From NCBI RefSeq assembly GCF_020829685.1, contig NZ_JAIVFR010000119.1, forward strand, positions 1-10,904: a stretch of DNA of 10,904 nt, given 5' to 3'. Under the pieces are notes generated by a model that did not search any database, was not told the origin of the DNA, and worked only from the letters and a program-made list of their open reading frames with translations. The stretch is from Nostoc sp. CHAB 5715 (GTDB lineage: Bacteria; Cyanobacteriota; Cyanobacteriia; Cyanobacteriales; Nostocaceae). Shown one piece after another: positions 1 to 7,152 of this stretch (positions are counted from its first letter, which is position 1; the number at the start of each line of letters is the position of its first letter). The translations under genes were made by a program, and so were the position numbers.

Positions 1-463
1 GAATCTAAATCTCTACACCCTTTGGTTATGGAGGTATCTACACCATTTGATTCTAGAGGTGTTTTATGTCAGTTTATATTGCTGTATTTGGAATACATTG
101 GGTGAAACTGCTACCGCAAGGCGGAAGTCAAAAGTCAAAATGCTTTAATTTTGGTCTTTATGCCTATTTGGAATGGTAGGTTGATTTTTGCTGACCTGTA
201 CTAGAATGCTACTTACTTAAGCTAGATTTATATCTCCGACTTATTGAAAAAGTCGGGGATGTGGGCAGCAATTTTTGCTTAACTAAGTGGGATTGAACAG
301 TAAAATGTATCACAAACCCAGACAACATACGAATAGTACGTAAAAAACTCAATGGTTCATATTTCGTCTGTTGAGAAAAGACTTGTTATACAAGGCTTTT
401 AACCCTAGTAAACAACTTTCCTGTTTTTGCACACTGATTCATAATTCAAAGTGAGTTTTTTTT
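1..463. other. Gene-poor left flank
   Basis: No convincing gene is seen here. The stretch is AT-rich. It holds a tandem pair of the heptamer AAGTCAA at 125-138, directly after a GGCGGAAGTC block, which resembles a short tandem repeat of filamentous cyanobacteria. It also holds a small hairpin repeat at 236-256. A TATACA hexamer at 387-392 could be a -10 box for the gene starting at 464, but no good -35 box lies at the right distance. The 3' part is therefore only inferred to be the leader and promoter of that gene. Confidence 0.5.
236..256. repeat. CCGACTT/AAGTCGG hairpin repeat, copy 1
   Basis: CCGACTT (236-242) and AAGTCGG (250-256) form a 7-bp stem around a 7-nt loop, followed by GGAT. 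A longer copy with the same stem core and the same trailing GGGGAT lies at 853-881, so this is a dispersed small hairpin repeat. It is not followed by a T-run, so a terminator role is not supported. Confidence 0.5.
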
Positions 464-697
464 ATGCCTATAAGCCCTTTGCGTGAAGAACCTCGTAACC
501 AGAGAGCGCCTGTAATTCGTACAAGTAATGAGTTTATTCTTTTGGAATGGTTAAAGTCAACTGGTCGTCTAATAGAACGGGAACATCAAGAATCTGAGTA
601 TTTAAATGAAGTAGAAGAAATTTCAGAAATGATAGACCTTGACGATATCCCTTACGATCATGATGATGATGATAGTGATATGGATATAGAAGCGTAA
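464..697 (+). CDS. Small acidic DUF3134-like protein
   Basis: This 77-residue protein resembles my recollection of the cyanobacteria-restricted DUF3134 family, whose function is unknown. The N-terminal third has the pattern SPLREEPRNQ followed by VI. A central segment reads LLEWLKSTGRLIERE (about residues 26-40). The C-terminal half is strongly acidic, with an Asp-rich run (DHDDDDSDMD) near the end. There is no signal peptide, membrane segment or cysteine, so a small cytosolic protein is expected. The ATG follows a run of eight T; a GTGAG upstream is a poor ribosome binding site, and no better start exists in frame. The stop codon TAA is part of the first unit of a GTAATTC heptamer repeat, so the last residue or two may have been set by that repeat. 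The family call is from memory of the motif pattern. Confidence 0.75.
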   Translation: MPISPLREEPRNQRAPVIRTSNEFILLEWLKSTGRLIEREHQESEYLNEVEEISEMIDLDDIPYDHDDDDSDMDIEA

Positions 698-797
698 TTC
701 GTAATTCGTAATACTTCGGCTATGTTACCTCGGCTTTGCTACCTCGACTTCGCTCGGCACAAGTCAGTACAAGTTCGCAATTCGTAATTCGTAGTTA
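694..797. repeat. GTAATTC heptamer blocks flanking a short repeat
   Basis: GTAATTC, GTAATTC and GTAATAC occupy 694-714, and GCAATTC plus GTAATTC occupy 777-790. They flank about 60 bp built of CTTCGGCT/CTCGGCTT/CTTCGCTCGG-type pieces that look like a separate dispersed repeat. The first heptamer supplies the TAA stop of the upstream gene. Related heptamer sequence (as reverse complement) recurs at 10038-10050, at the end of another gene. Confidence 0.6.
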
Positions 798-852
798 CCC
801 TAAGCGTTTCATTGATTTGGAATGTGTACTTTATTTAGTCCGAAAGGTTAAG

Positions 853-881
853 ATTCCCGACTTTTTAAATAAGTCGGGGAT
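853..881. repeat. CCCGACTT/AAGTCGGG hairpin repeat, copy 2
   Basis: A perfect 8-bp stem, CCCGACTT (856-863) with AAGTCGGG (871-878), can be extended by three further pairs including one G-T. The loop is 7 nt. It shares its core with the hairpin at 236-256. It lies about 25 bp beyond the stop of mltA, which reads on the minus strand, and could act as a transcription end point there. On that strand it is not followed by a clear U-run, so a classical intrinsic terminator is doubtful. Confidence 0.5.
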
Positions 882-905
882 TCTAGTATTAAAATGCGAG
901 TGTGT

Positions 906-2198
906 TTAATTCTTGGACTTGAGTAATAGATAAAATAATTGTCCATTGCTGACTGTAACACCAGCGCGATCGCCTGCTAATTTCCCAGTACCTAAAAAAT
1001 AATCTACTCTACCTGCACCTTTAATTGCACCTCCGGTATCTTGGTCAAGAACATAACGACTAACTATGCGCTCCTCTATTTTTCCGGTAGGATTAGCAAA
1101 GGGAATAGAAGCGCGAATCAACGCTAAAGCACCAGGAGGCATGAGGGATTTATCTGTAGCGATAGAACGCTCTGCTGTTAGTGGTACGTTGATAGAACCT
1201 TGGGCTGGTTCACCGTGGTTTTCTTGAAAAAAAACAAAACTGCGATCGCGTGGAATATAAATATTTAATTCTTGGGGGTGCTTTTGGAAATAGTCAAGAA
1301 TAATAGGCATAGTCATCCCTTCTAGGGGTAATTTGCCATCATTCGCTAATTCTCGCCCAATACTTTTGTAGTTATAAGCAATATTACCCGCATAGCCGAC
1401 TGTTGTTTGAGTACCATCAAGAAGCTGAAGTCGCGCTGAACCTTGAATTTGAGCTAGATATGGTTCGAGGCGATCGCGAAACCAAAACAACTCTAATCCT
1501 CGTAATTTTCCTTTTGCGCCTTGTAAACCATCTGCTCCTTCTAATTCTTCGCGTGTAGGATGAGGCTTAGGCCAGGAGTTGAAATCAGGAGGTAATCGAT
1601 AAACAGGATAACGATATTCTGGTGTGGGGACGCGACTAGCTGCGTAAAGCGGTTCATAATAGGCGGTGAATAATACGGAACCTTTGGTGTCTTTACCGAC
1701 TGACTGGTAAAGAACAAATTCTCGCAGGGTGGCTTGATGTAATTCTGTTGCAGAATTAGTTGTTAGTAGGAGTTCGCGGAATCTTTTCAAGCTTTTGATG
1801 ACGCGATCGCGCGTAATCTCAGCCACCGGATAGTTTTGATAAGCAGCCCCAGCATTAGCTGTTTGCAGGTATTGGAGACTGTGAGCGATCGCACTCAACA
1901 GCGCCTTTTTGTCTGGTATTTCTCCATAGAGAAGTTCATCCAAACAAGAGGTATCACCTTGACAACAAGTTATTGGTAGCCTTTGAATTAATGGTGCTTT
2001 TTGGTTTTGTGTAAATGCATCTTGATTTTCAGCAGTCAAGGAAACTGGTATATCCCACTTTTTCACGCGACATTCAGGCGGGCTAAGTTCCTGATGCGCT
2101 AAAGGTTGCATACGCACCAGGAAAATTGACAAAACTACAGGTAAGCTGATAGCTATAACTTTGTTAAACTTTCCTAATCCAGCAAGTGTCTTTTTCAT
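906..2198 (-). CDS. mltA: Membrane-bound lytic murein transglycosylase A
   Basis: MltA cleaves the MurNAc-GlcNAc bond of peptidoglycan, leaving a 1,6-anhydro-MurNAc end, and acts in wall turnover in the periplasm. The 430-residue protein has an N-terminal hydrophobic segment (about residues 14-28) after a basic start. The MltA barrel domain shows AYYEPLY (about 179-185) and QGSARL (about 252-257). The C-terminal 3D domain reads DQDTGGAIKG, RVDYF and AGDRAG. Asp399 of RVDYF is at the position of the family's catalytic aspartate, and Asp387 is also conserved. E. coli MltA is a lipoprotein; here no lipobox cysteine follows the hydrophobic segment, so an uncleaved anchor or ordinary signal peptide is inferred. 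The start at 2198 is the ATG; a TTG one codon upstream is less likely, and neither has a clear ribosome binding site. The gene contains five HIP1 sites. Confidence 0.93.
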   Translation of the reverse strand: MKKTLAGLGKFNKVIAISLPVVLSIFLVRMQPLAHQELSPPECRVKKWDIPVSLTAENQDAFTQNQKAPLIQRLPITCCQGDTSCLDELLYGEIPDKKALLSAIAHSLQYLQTANAGAAYQNYPVAEITRDRVIKSLKRFRELLLTTNSATELHQATLREFVLYQSVGKDTKGSVLFTAYYEPLYAASRVPTPEYRYPVYRLPPDFNSWPKPHPTREELEGADGLQGAKGKLRGLELFWFRDRLEPYLAQIQGSARLQLLDGTQTTVGYAGNIAYNYKSIGRELANDGKLPLEGMTMPIILDYFQKHPQELNIYIPRDRSFVFFQENHGEPAQGSINVPLTAERSIATDKSLMPPGALALIRASIPFANPTGKIEERIVSRYVLDQDTGGAIKGAGRVDYFLGTGKLAGDRAGVTVSNGQLFYLLLKSKN

Positions 2199-2263
2199 CA
2201 AAATTCAAATTTTTGATATTATCCCACTTCCCTCAAATTCAAAAATAATCTAATTATTTCTTT

Positions 2264-2291
2264 CCCCACTCCCCACTCCCCACTCCCCACT
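2264..2291. repeat. CCCCACT heptamer tandem repeat (STRR), 4 copies
   Basis: Four perfect copies of CCCCACT lie head to tail, ending 2 bp before the pxcA stop codon (2294-2296, minus strand). Short tandemly repeated repetitive sequences with heptamer units are established in heterocystous cyanobacteria. The same unit in the same orientation, also four copies, lies inside the coding region at 5071-5098. Confidence 0.85.
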
Positions 2292-2293
2292 CC

Positions 2294-3640
2294 CTATTCA
2301 TTCATATTCCGGTAAGTTGCAACTGCTGAAGGCGATATCCGGTTCAAATATCGAAATATCCAATATTTAAATATAGTATCTAAAATCACTGGAAATGTAG
2401 CAATAAATAAGAAGATAAAATCTCGATTTGCTGGTAATCCCCAATGACGAGATACACCTTCTAGGAGTACTTCCCAGCCATGAGGAGAGTGGAAACCTAC
2501 AAATATATCGGTAAACAAAATGATGATAAATGCTTTGGCACTATCACTAAGTCCATAGACAATACGATCAAAGAAATCTTTAATCACAGCAATAGAAGAC
2601 TTGCTGACGACTAAAAGCCAGATAAAAGCACCCACCGAAAAAATATCTGCAAAAACATTTTTGATAGCATTAGAACTTTCCTTACGAAATTCTTCAGCAA
2701 GCTCAACCGCCCTCTTTTTCATTTCAATTTCTATCTGCTCAGGCAACAGTGGCGGGGCATTTCTAATGAAATTTTCAAACTTGAGTTTTTCTTCAAAGCT
2801 TTGTAATTCTCCAAGGGCCTCCTCTTCCATTTTGGAATTTAGGAATACTTGCATTTGCTCAGTGTCTCTAAACTCCTCAACAACTGGCCCTACTACGAAA
2901 GCTTTTGCTATCTGATGCGTCAGAAGTGGTACGATAATTAATAGTAAAATAAACCTAATAGATATTATTGTTCTTCTTTGAGCTTGACGAAAACTCTGAA
3001 TTACCTCTTGTTCAGAATTCGGGTCTAATTCAACTTGCAGACGAGTGATAGTACTTAAAATAGAGCGGGGTAAAACGCCTGTTGTATCAATTTTACCTGT
3101 TGGTTTTGCTTTTTTTTTCCAGTCTTGAGTTGGTATTTTGGGTGGTAAAGTTGGATTATTCATGAGCAGCGATTTGTCGCCAGATATCACAGGATTAACC
3201 GCTAGATTTGGAGGTTGAACTACTAAAGCTTTGGAACTTTTTTGATCAGAAATTGTTGTATATTTGGATATAACTTGATCGATAAAGTTTAGCTTTTCCA
3301 AAATCAAAAAAGGACTGAGATACTCTATACCTGCTTTTTGAGCAGCTTTTTGATTTTCTTCATTTAGAAACCAACGACTTGCTCTAAACTCTGTCAGCCG
3401 CATTTTGGCCGTTTTTAATAGCTTATTTAAGTCTGACTCAAAATAATCCATCACGCTGTTACTGTACATGGCTGACTCAATGTCTATTTTATTACCATTG
3501 AAATGCTTATTTTCTATTTCCTTAATTTTTAATGCTGCATCGTAAGCTTGATGTAAAGAGCGTTCAGGAGTTTGTAAGTACCATCGGTAAGTATTAAGTA
3601 AAAAAGAATAGATTTTTTGGCTAAAAACAGAGTTTTTCAT
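2294..3640 (-). CDS. pxcA: Proton extrusion protein PxcA (CemA/CotA family)
   Basis: PxcA is the cyanobacterial relative of chloroplast CemA. In Synechocystis it is needed for light-dependent, Na+-stimulated proton extrusion and affects carbon uptake. The 448-residue protein opens with a soluble region typical of the family: WYLQTPERSL, AALKIKEIE, FNGNKID and MRLTEFRASRWFL. A Pro/Lys-rich linker precedes the membrane part. Four membrane segments are visible, at about 227-247, 327-345, 367-384 and 407-427. The family-typical FVGFHSPHGWE follows the third. A charged, coiled-coil-like region (about 255-325) separates the first two. The ATG at 3640 is preferred over a TTG three codons upstream; no strong ribosome binding site is seen for either. 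It diverges from the gene at 3728 across about 87 bp, so the two may share a control region. The length is close to other PxcA proteins. Confidence 0.93.
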   Translation of the reverse strand: MKNSVFSQKIYSFLLNTYRWYLQTPERSLHQAYDAALKIKEIENKHFNGNKIDIESAMYSNSVMDYFESDLNKLLKTAKMRLTEFRASRWFLNEENQKAAQKAGIEYLSPFLILEKLNFIDQVISKYTTISDQKSSKALVVQPPNLAVNPVISGDKSLLMNNPTLPPKIPTQDWKKKAKPTGKIDTTGVLPRSILSTITRLQVELDPNSEQEVIQSFRQAQRRTIISIRFILLLIIVPLLTHQIAKAFVVGPVVEEFRDTEQMQVFLNSKMEEEALGELQSFEEKLKFENFIRNAPPLLPEQIEIEMKKRAVELAEEFRKESSNAIKNVFADIFSVGAFIWLLVVSKSSIAVIKDFFDRIVYGLSDSAKAFIIILFTDIFVGFHSPHGWEVLLEGVSRHWGLPANRDFIFLFIATFPVILDTIFKYWIFRYLNRISPSAVATYRNMNE

Positions 3641-3673
3641 TGGAGACAATCATCCAGCATTATTTGGTGACTA

Positions 3674-3720
3674 TTAACCTTAAGTTAACCCACGAGGTAT
3701 ACTAGCAAATCTACAAGGAG
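3674..3720 (+). promoter_or_regulatory. Putative promoter and ribosome binding site for the P-loop gene
   Basis: A TATACT hexamer at 3698-3703 resembles a -10 box. TTAACC at 3674-3679, 18 bp upstream, is a weak -35 candidate. AAGGAG at 3715-3720 is a full Shine-Dalgarno sequence 7 nt before the GTG at 3728, and this decides that start. The same short region must also hold the promoter of divergent pxcA, for which I see no clear boxes. Confidence 0.4.
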
Positions 3721-3727
3721 AAAGTTT

Positions 3728-5926
3728 GTGGTTTCTCATTCGGTTTGGATTGTTGGCACTAGCCGCAGTGGTAAGACGGCTCGCTTGGTAGAGCAATTTT
3801 GTAGTTGGGTACAACCTGAGAAGCAGTATACTGAATCATTTTATACTAAAAAAACAGGACGTAAAAAAGGCGTTCAGATACCCGAATTTTTATATCTTAA
3901 ACAAACAGTGCCAGGAGTTTTAGTCTTAGCTGCCAATGATGATAATCGTCGAGAATTGGGGGATATAATTGTTACATCTACCTTAGGAAAATATCCGGTG
4001 CGTACCAAGACACCGCTAGGTTTTTTCCAGGATGAAGTTATTTTATTTTGGCCATTGCTAATTAACTCGTTGAGCCTGAAGGCACAGTTTCCGGTAAGAT
4101 TGCGCCCAGAAACGGAGCAAGAGTTAGCAACCAAACTTTGGCGTCCCCAATTAGACGAAGAAATTTTACGTGTTGCGGGAGTGAATGAATCTCGCTTGGT
4201 GCGTCGCATTCTAGACTTATTGCAATTAGCAGCTTACAGTGGTGTACCTTGCGAAGATATTGCCCAGATTTTGACAAGGGGTCTGGGGAAAAATACTACA
4301 ACTTTAGAGCCGGAATTTCTCGCCTCTTTGCTCCTAGATTGGCGTAACTGGTGTTTAGAGAGGGGGTTACTGACTTATGGCATTATTACCGAACTGTATA
4401 GTCAGCATTTATTAAGCGATCGCAATTACCAGCAGCACCTAACTAAACGCTATCAGGCAGTACTGGCGGATGATGTAGATGATTATCCTAGCGTAGCGCG
4501 TCTTTTGTTTGAGTTGCTATTAGATCGAGGCGCAGTCGGGGCGTTTAGTTACAATCCCGATGGTGCAGTGCGATTGGGATTGGGAGCAGACCCCAACTAC
4601 CTACAAGGGTTAGCAGAACGTTGTCGGGTAGAAATCTTGACTGGGCCCCCTCCAGAGTCTCTTGGTGAGCAAGCTGAACAGATGCTGGAATTACTCACAG
4701 AACCAATGGTACTGTTAAGCTTACCAAAAACAGTACATTCAATTCAAACCACCTCCCGCGCCCAACTATTGCGGCAAACAGCAGAGGTAATTGCTAATGC
4801 CATCCAATCACAGCAAGTGGAACCAGAAGAAGTGGCGATTATTGCACCGGGTTTAGATGCGATCGCTCGTTATACTCTAGTAGAAATCCTTGTCAAGCAA
4901 AACATCCAAGTCGAATCGCTGAATGACCAACGTCCCTTAGTTAGTTCACCCGTCATTCGCGCATTACTCACCATGCTGGCACTAGTTTATCCCGGCTTGG
5001 GACGACTCATAGATCGGGATGCCGTGGCAGAAATGCTAGTTGTATTGAGCAGGAAACAACCACCAGAAAACTCCCCACTCCCCACTCCCCACTCCCCATT
5101 GAACACTGACATTGACCCGGTACGTGCTGGTTTGATTGCAGATTACTGCTTTGTACCGCATCCCGATCGGCCCAACTTGCTACCAGTATCAGCCTTTGAG
5201 CGCTGGGATAGAATCGGCTATGCAGCGACTACAGCCTATAATGAGATATTACAGTGGTTAGAACAGCAGCGATCGCAACAAGAATTGCGGTTAATTCCTA
5301 GTCCCATTTCCCTCTTAGACAGAGCAATTCAACGCTTTTTGTGGAATGGTAGCAATCTCCCCTACGAACAACTAGCAGCATTGCGAGAATTATTAGAAAC
5401 CGCCCAACACTACTGGGAAATTGACACCAGGTTACGACAAATTACCCCAGTTGAGACAACGCCTTACACAACTATTATCGAATTCATTCAACTACTGCGA
5501 CGTGGTACTATCACCGCCAACCCTTACCCTGTGCGTCCCATTGGTGGAGCGAGAAAGGCTGTCACCTTAGCAACTATATTTCAATATCGATCTAGTAGGC
5601 GATCGCACCGTTGGCATTTTTGGCTAGATGCTGGTTCACCTCTATGGGCCAAAGGTGGTGCAGCAACTTTGTTCGGTGCGCCGTTTTTCCTGCGAGACAG
5701 GTTAGGCGAACCTTGGACAGCAGAAGATGAAAAATTGGCAGAAGAACAAAGATTGCGAAGAATTTTGGCAGATTTATTGTCTCGTGTATCCGAGAGAGTT
5801 TATTTGTGTCACAGTGATTTAGCTGTGAATGGACAAGAGCAACTAGGGCCGCTGTTACCTTTAGTGAATGCCTGTGTAACGGTTATTTCTGAGGCTAATG
5901 AGAAGCTCAGATCCCCGGCATCTTAA
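3728..5926 (+). CDS. Degenerate UvrD/AddB-like SF1 helicase-type P-loop protein
   Basis: The 732-residue protein begins with a Walker A motif, GTSRSGKT (residues 10-17). Later segments line up in order with UvrD/RecB-type helicase motifs. VLADDVDDYPSV (about 245-256) resembles motif II, but with Asp-Asp where Asp-Glu is usual. GAFSYNPDGAVRLG (about 271-284) resembles motif III. EEVAIIAPG (about 367-375) and the following ...LVSSPVIRALLTMLALV resemble the region around motif IV. AVTLATIFQYRSSRR (about 611-625) resembles motif V without its usual KGLE. EEQRLRRILADLLSRVSERVYL (about 672-693) resembles motif VI. The family may be annotated as 'recombinase family protein' in cyanobacteria. Helicase activity is doubtful because motifs II and V are altered; a structural, AddB-like role is an inference. 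The GTG start has a strong AAGGAG site. A CCCCACT tandem repeat is read in frame at residues 448-458. Four HIP1 sites are present. It stands alone and diverges from pxcA. Confidence 0.7.
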   Translation: MVSHSVWIVGTSRSGKTARLVEQFCSWVQPEKQYTESFYTKKTGRKKGVQIPEFLYLKQTVPGVLVLAANDDNRRELGDIIVTSTLGKYPVRTKTPLGFFQDEVILFWPLLINSLSLKAQFPVRLRPETEQELATKLWRPQLDEEILRVAGVNESRLVRRILDLLQLAAYSGVPCEDIAQILTRGLGKNTTTLEPEFLASLLLDWRNWCLERGLLTYGIITELYSQHLLSDRNYQQHLTKRYQAVLADDVDDYPSVARLLFELLLDRGAVGAFSYNPDGAVRLGLGADPNYLQGLAERCRVEILTGPPPESLGEQAEQMLELLTEPMVLLSLPKTVHSIQTTSRAQLLRQTAEVIANAIQSQQVEPEEVAIIAPGLDAIARYTLVEILVKQNIQVESLNDQRPLVSSPVIRALLTMLALVYPGLGRLIDRDAVAEMLVVLSRKQPPENSPLPTPHSPLNTDIDPVRAGLIADYCFVPHPDRPNLLPVSAFERWDRIGYAATTAYNEILQWLEQQRSQQELRLIPSPISLLDRAIQRFLWNGSNLPYEQLAALRELLETAQHYWEIDTRLRQITPVETTPYTTIIEFIQLLRRGTITANPYPVRPIGGARKAVTLATIFQYRSSRRSHRWHFWLDAGSPLWAKGGAATLFGAPFFLRDRLGEPWTAEDEKLAEEQRLRRILADLLSRVSERVYLCHSDLAVNGQEQLGPLLPLVNACVTVISEANEKLRSPAS
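5071..5098 (+). repeat. Heptamer tandem repeat inside a coding region
   Basis: Four copies of CTCCCCA (the CCCCACT unit in another register) lie inside the P-loop gene and are translated in frame as SPLPTPHSPL. The sequence is the same as the intergenic repeat at 2264-2291, so the Pro-rich segment is very likely repeat-derived. It falls between two domain-like parts, just after a stretch ending SRKQPPEN. Confidence 0.85.
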
Positions 5927-5938
5927 AATAATTCGCAA

Positions 5939-6093
5939 TTAAGGACTTCCAACAAATAAATTATCCAATCTTGTGGGGTGGACAGCGTTCGACTGAGCGC
6001 TCACGCCGAAGTTTTGTCCGCCTTTGGCTACGGGCGGGCGAGACGCCCACCCTACAAGAAATAGTTGAGTATTTTTTATTTGGAAGTCCCTAA
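5939..6093. mobile_element. MITE-like foldback element, GGACTTCCAA ends
   Basis: The two ends are inverted: TTAAGGACTTCCAA begins at 5939, and the reverse complement of the right end reads TTAGGGACTTCCAA, ending at 6093. Behind each tip lie AT-rich arms and then CTTGTGGGGTGG (left) against CTTGTAGGGTGGGC (right). The centre holds GC-rich foldbacks, including the palindrome TGAGCGCTCA (5994-6003) and GGGCGAGACGCCC. At about 155 bp without a coding region it fits a MITE. The TTA tips are compatible with a TA-type target, but this is an inference. It lies 13 bp after the stop of the P-loop gene. Confidence 0.65.
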
Positions 6094-6126
6094 CATCAAA
6101 TCTAGAATACTACCAACCTGCTTACT

Positions 6127-6849
6127 TTAATGCTTGGTTAAGTTGTCAGTACCTTGATTCCTAAGAGCTTCCACTTCTCTTTCTAGCTTGTCTATTGCTT
6201 TCTCCTGCTCTTGCACAACTTTAGTGAGAACAGCCACAACATCCATTGAGGATAAACCCTTACGATCTTTAGTCGCCACTAAAGCTGGTACATCCTCCGC
6301 AATAAATCCTACATGCTTTTCAGCTTTATCTGCTTTATATGCAAAAGTGACAGGATTTAGCTGTTGTAGGGTATCTTTAGCACTTGCCAAAGGTAGAGCG
6401 GAGATATCTTCTTTGTAATCACGACTTGATGCATTTGTCCACACACCACCAAAGCTTACATAAGCACCACTACCCATTTGTAGGGGAAAGTTGGGATTTG
6501 CCTCGCCGATACCAACATTGCCCTGTCTACCACCTGTTTGCAACAACACATCATAATTTACATTATCTGTACGTAAGTAAAGGTTACCTGAGGGGCCATC
6601 AGTGAAAATGTAGTTAGTTTTAAAACCATTTGATAATTCAATAACCGCCGCGTTATTCGAGTCAGATTTAATTACTCGAAATCTACGACCTATAATATCG
6701 CTAGTTATTTGTGCTGTCACAGGGTTTGAGAAAATACCAAAGCTTATTCCTAAACCGATAGACAACAATACTCCTAAAAGAAGTAACTTAACTTTACTTT
6801 TCCTAAATAGCTGATTGACTGATAAAAATCCTGCTGATTTGAAGCTCAT
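6127..6849 (-). CDS. Exported protein with S74 self-cleaving chaperone domain
   Basis: The 240-residue protein begins with a signal peptide: basic FRKSKVK, a hydrophobic core (about residues 22-41) and PVTA before Gln47. A short mature part with beta-type, tail-fibre-like sequence follows, including GNVGIGEANP (about 110-119). The C-terminal half is a Peptidase_S74 (endosialidase intramolecular chaperone) domain. SSRDYKEDI carries Ser141 and Lys146 with the spacing of the known Ser-Lys dyad that cuts just before the Ser. LNPVTFAYK, HVGFIAEDVP and GLSSMDVVAVLTKVVQEQ follow, then a coiled coil to the end. In phage proteins this domain drives trimer assembly and then releases itself; the same is inferred here, outside the cytoplasm. 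The ATG at 6849 is chosen because TAAGGAG lies 7 nt upstream; an adjacent ATG at 6852 is too close, and a TTG at 6882 lies in a repeat. No phage genes adjoin it. Confidence 0.85.
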   Translation of the reverse strand: MSFKSAGFLSVNQLFRKSKVKLLLLGVLLSIGLGISFGIFSNPVTAQITSDIIGRRFRVIKSDSNNAAVIELSNGFKTNYIFTDGPSGNLYLRTDNVNYDVLLQTGGRQGNVGIGEANPNFPLQMGSGAYVSFGGVWTNASSRDYKEDISALPLASAKDTLQQLNPVTFAYKADKAEKHVGFIAEDVPALVATKDRKGLSSMDVVAVLTKVVQEQEKAIDKLEREVEALRNQGTDNLTKH

Positions 6850-6856
6850 CATTATG

Positions 6857-6863
6857 CTCCTTA
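6857..6863 (-). promoter_or_regulatory. Ribosome binding site of the S74-domain gene
   Basis: On the minus strand TAAGGAG lies 7 nt before the ATG at 6849 and 4 nt before the ATG at 6852. It supports the second ATG as the true start and argues against the upstream TTG at 6882. Confidence 0.7.
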
Positions 6864-6880
6864 TGTAAACCTGTAGCCGC

Positions 6881-7034
6881 AATATAGCGTTTCTCAGTTG
6901 AGTGCAATACAGACCTAACCCCGAGCCCCTTCCCTACTAGCGTTGGGGAGTAAGATTCAAAGCCTCTCTCCTTTTAGGAGAGAGGTTTGGAGAGAGGTCA
7001 AAGTGTATTGCTTCCATTCGAGAAGCGCAATATT
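6881..7034. mobile_element. MITE-like foldback element with GCAATACA arms
   Basis: The left arm (6881-6911) and the reverse complement of the right arm (7004-7034) match at about 23 of 31 positions. They share AATAT, GCG, TTCTC and GCAATACA. Inside, CCTCTCTCC (6963-6971) can pair with GGAGAGAGG at 6977-6985 or with a second copy at 6989-6997. No coding region is present. It occupies most of the leader upstream of the S74-domain gene, ending 18 bp from its ribosome binding site. A TATAAT on the minus strand (7032-7037) at the far edge could be that gene's -10 box, but has no clear -35. Confidence 0.6.
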
Positions 7035-7152
7035 ATAATATTACTTATGAACGAGATTTTACGTATATTATTGTGACTTTGATTGTACTGCTTGGATTGC
7101 TGCACAGTCTGATTGGAGAATATCTATAAATAAGTTGATTTCACCTCCAGAA

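Noticed and set aside
66..179. 37-codon ATG frame with an AGAGG about 8 nt upstream
   Set aside because: It runs through the GGCGGAAGTCAAAAGTCAAAA repeat block, has no recognisable similarity, and its composition is unremarkable.
2264..2291. Heptamer array considered as a CRISPR
   Set aside because: The units are 7 bp with no spacers, so it is a simple tandem repeat.
2601..2915. Open frame on the plus strand opposite pxcA
   Set aside because: It is Ser-rich and low in complexity, lies wholly antisense to a well-conserved gene, and is explained by that gene's codon pattern.
3874..4277. Two minus-strand open frames opposite the P-loop gene
   Set aside because: Both are antisense shadows without family features.
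6850..6882. N-terminal extension of the S74 gene from TTG 6882
   Set aside because: TAAGGAG at 6857-6863 would lie inside it, the signal peptide reads better from the ATG at 6849, and the TTG touches the repeat end.
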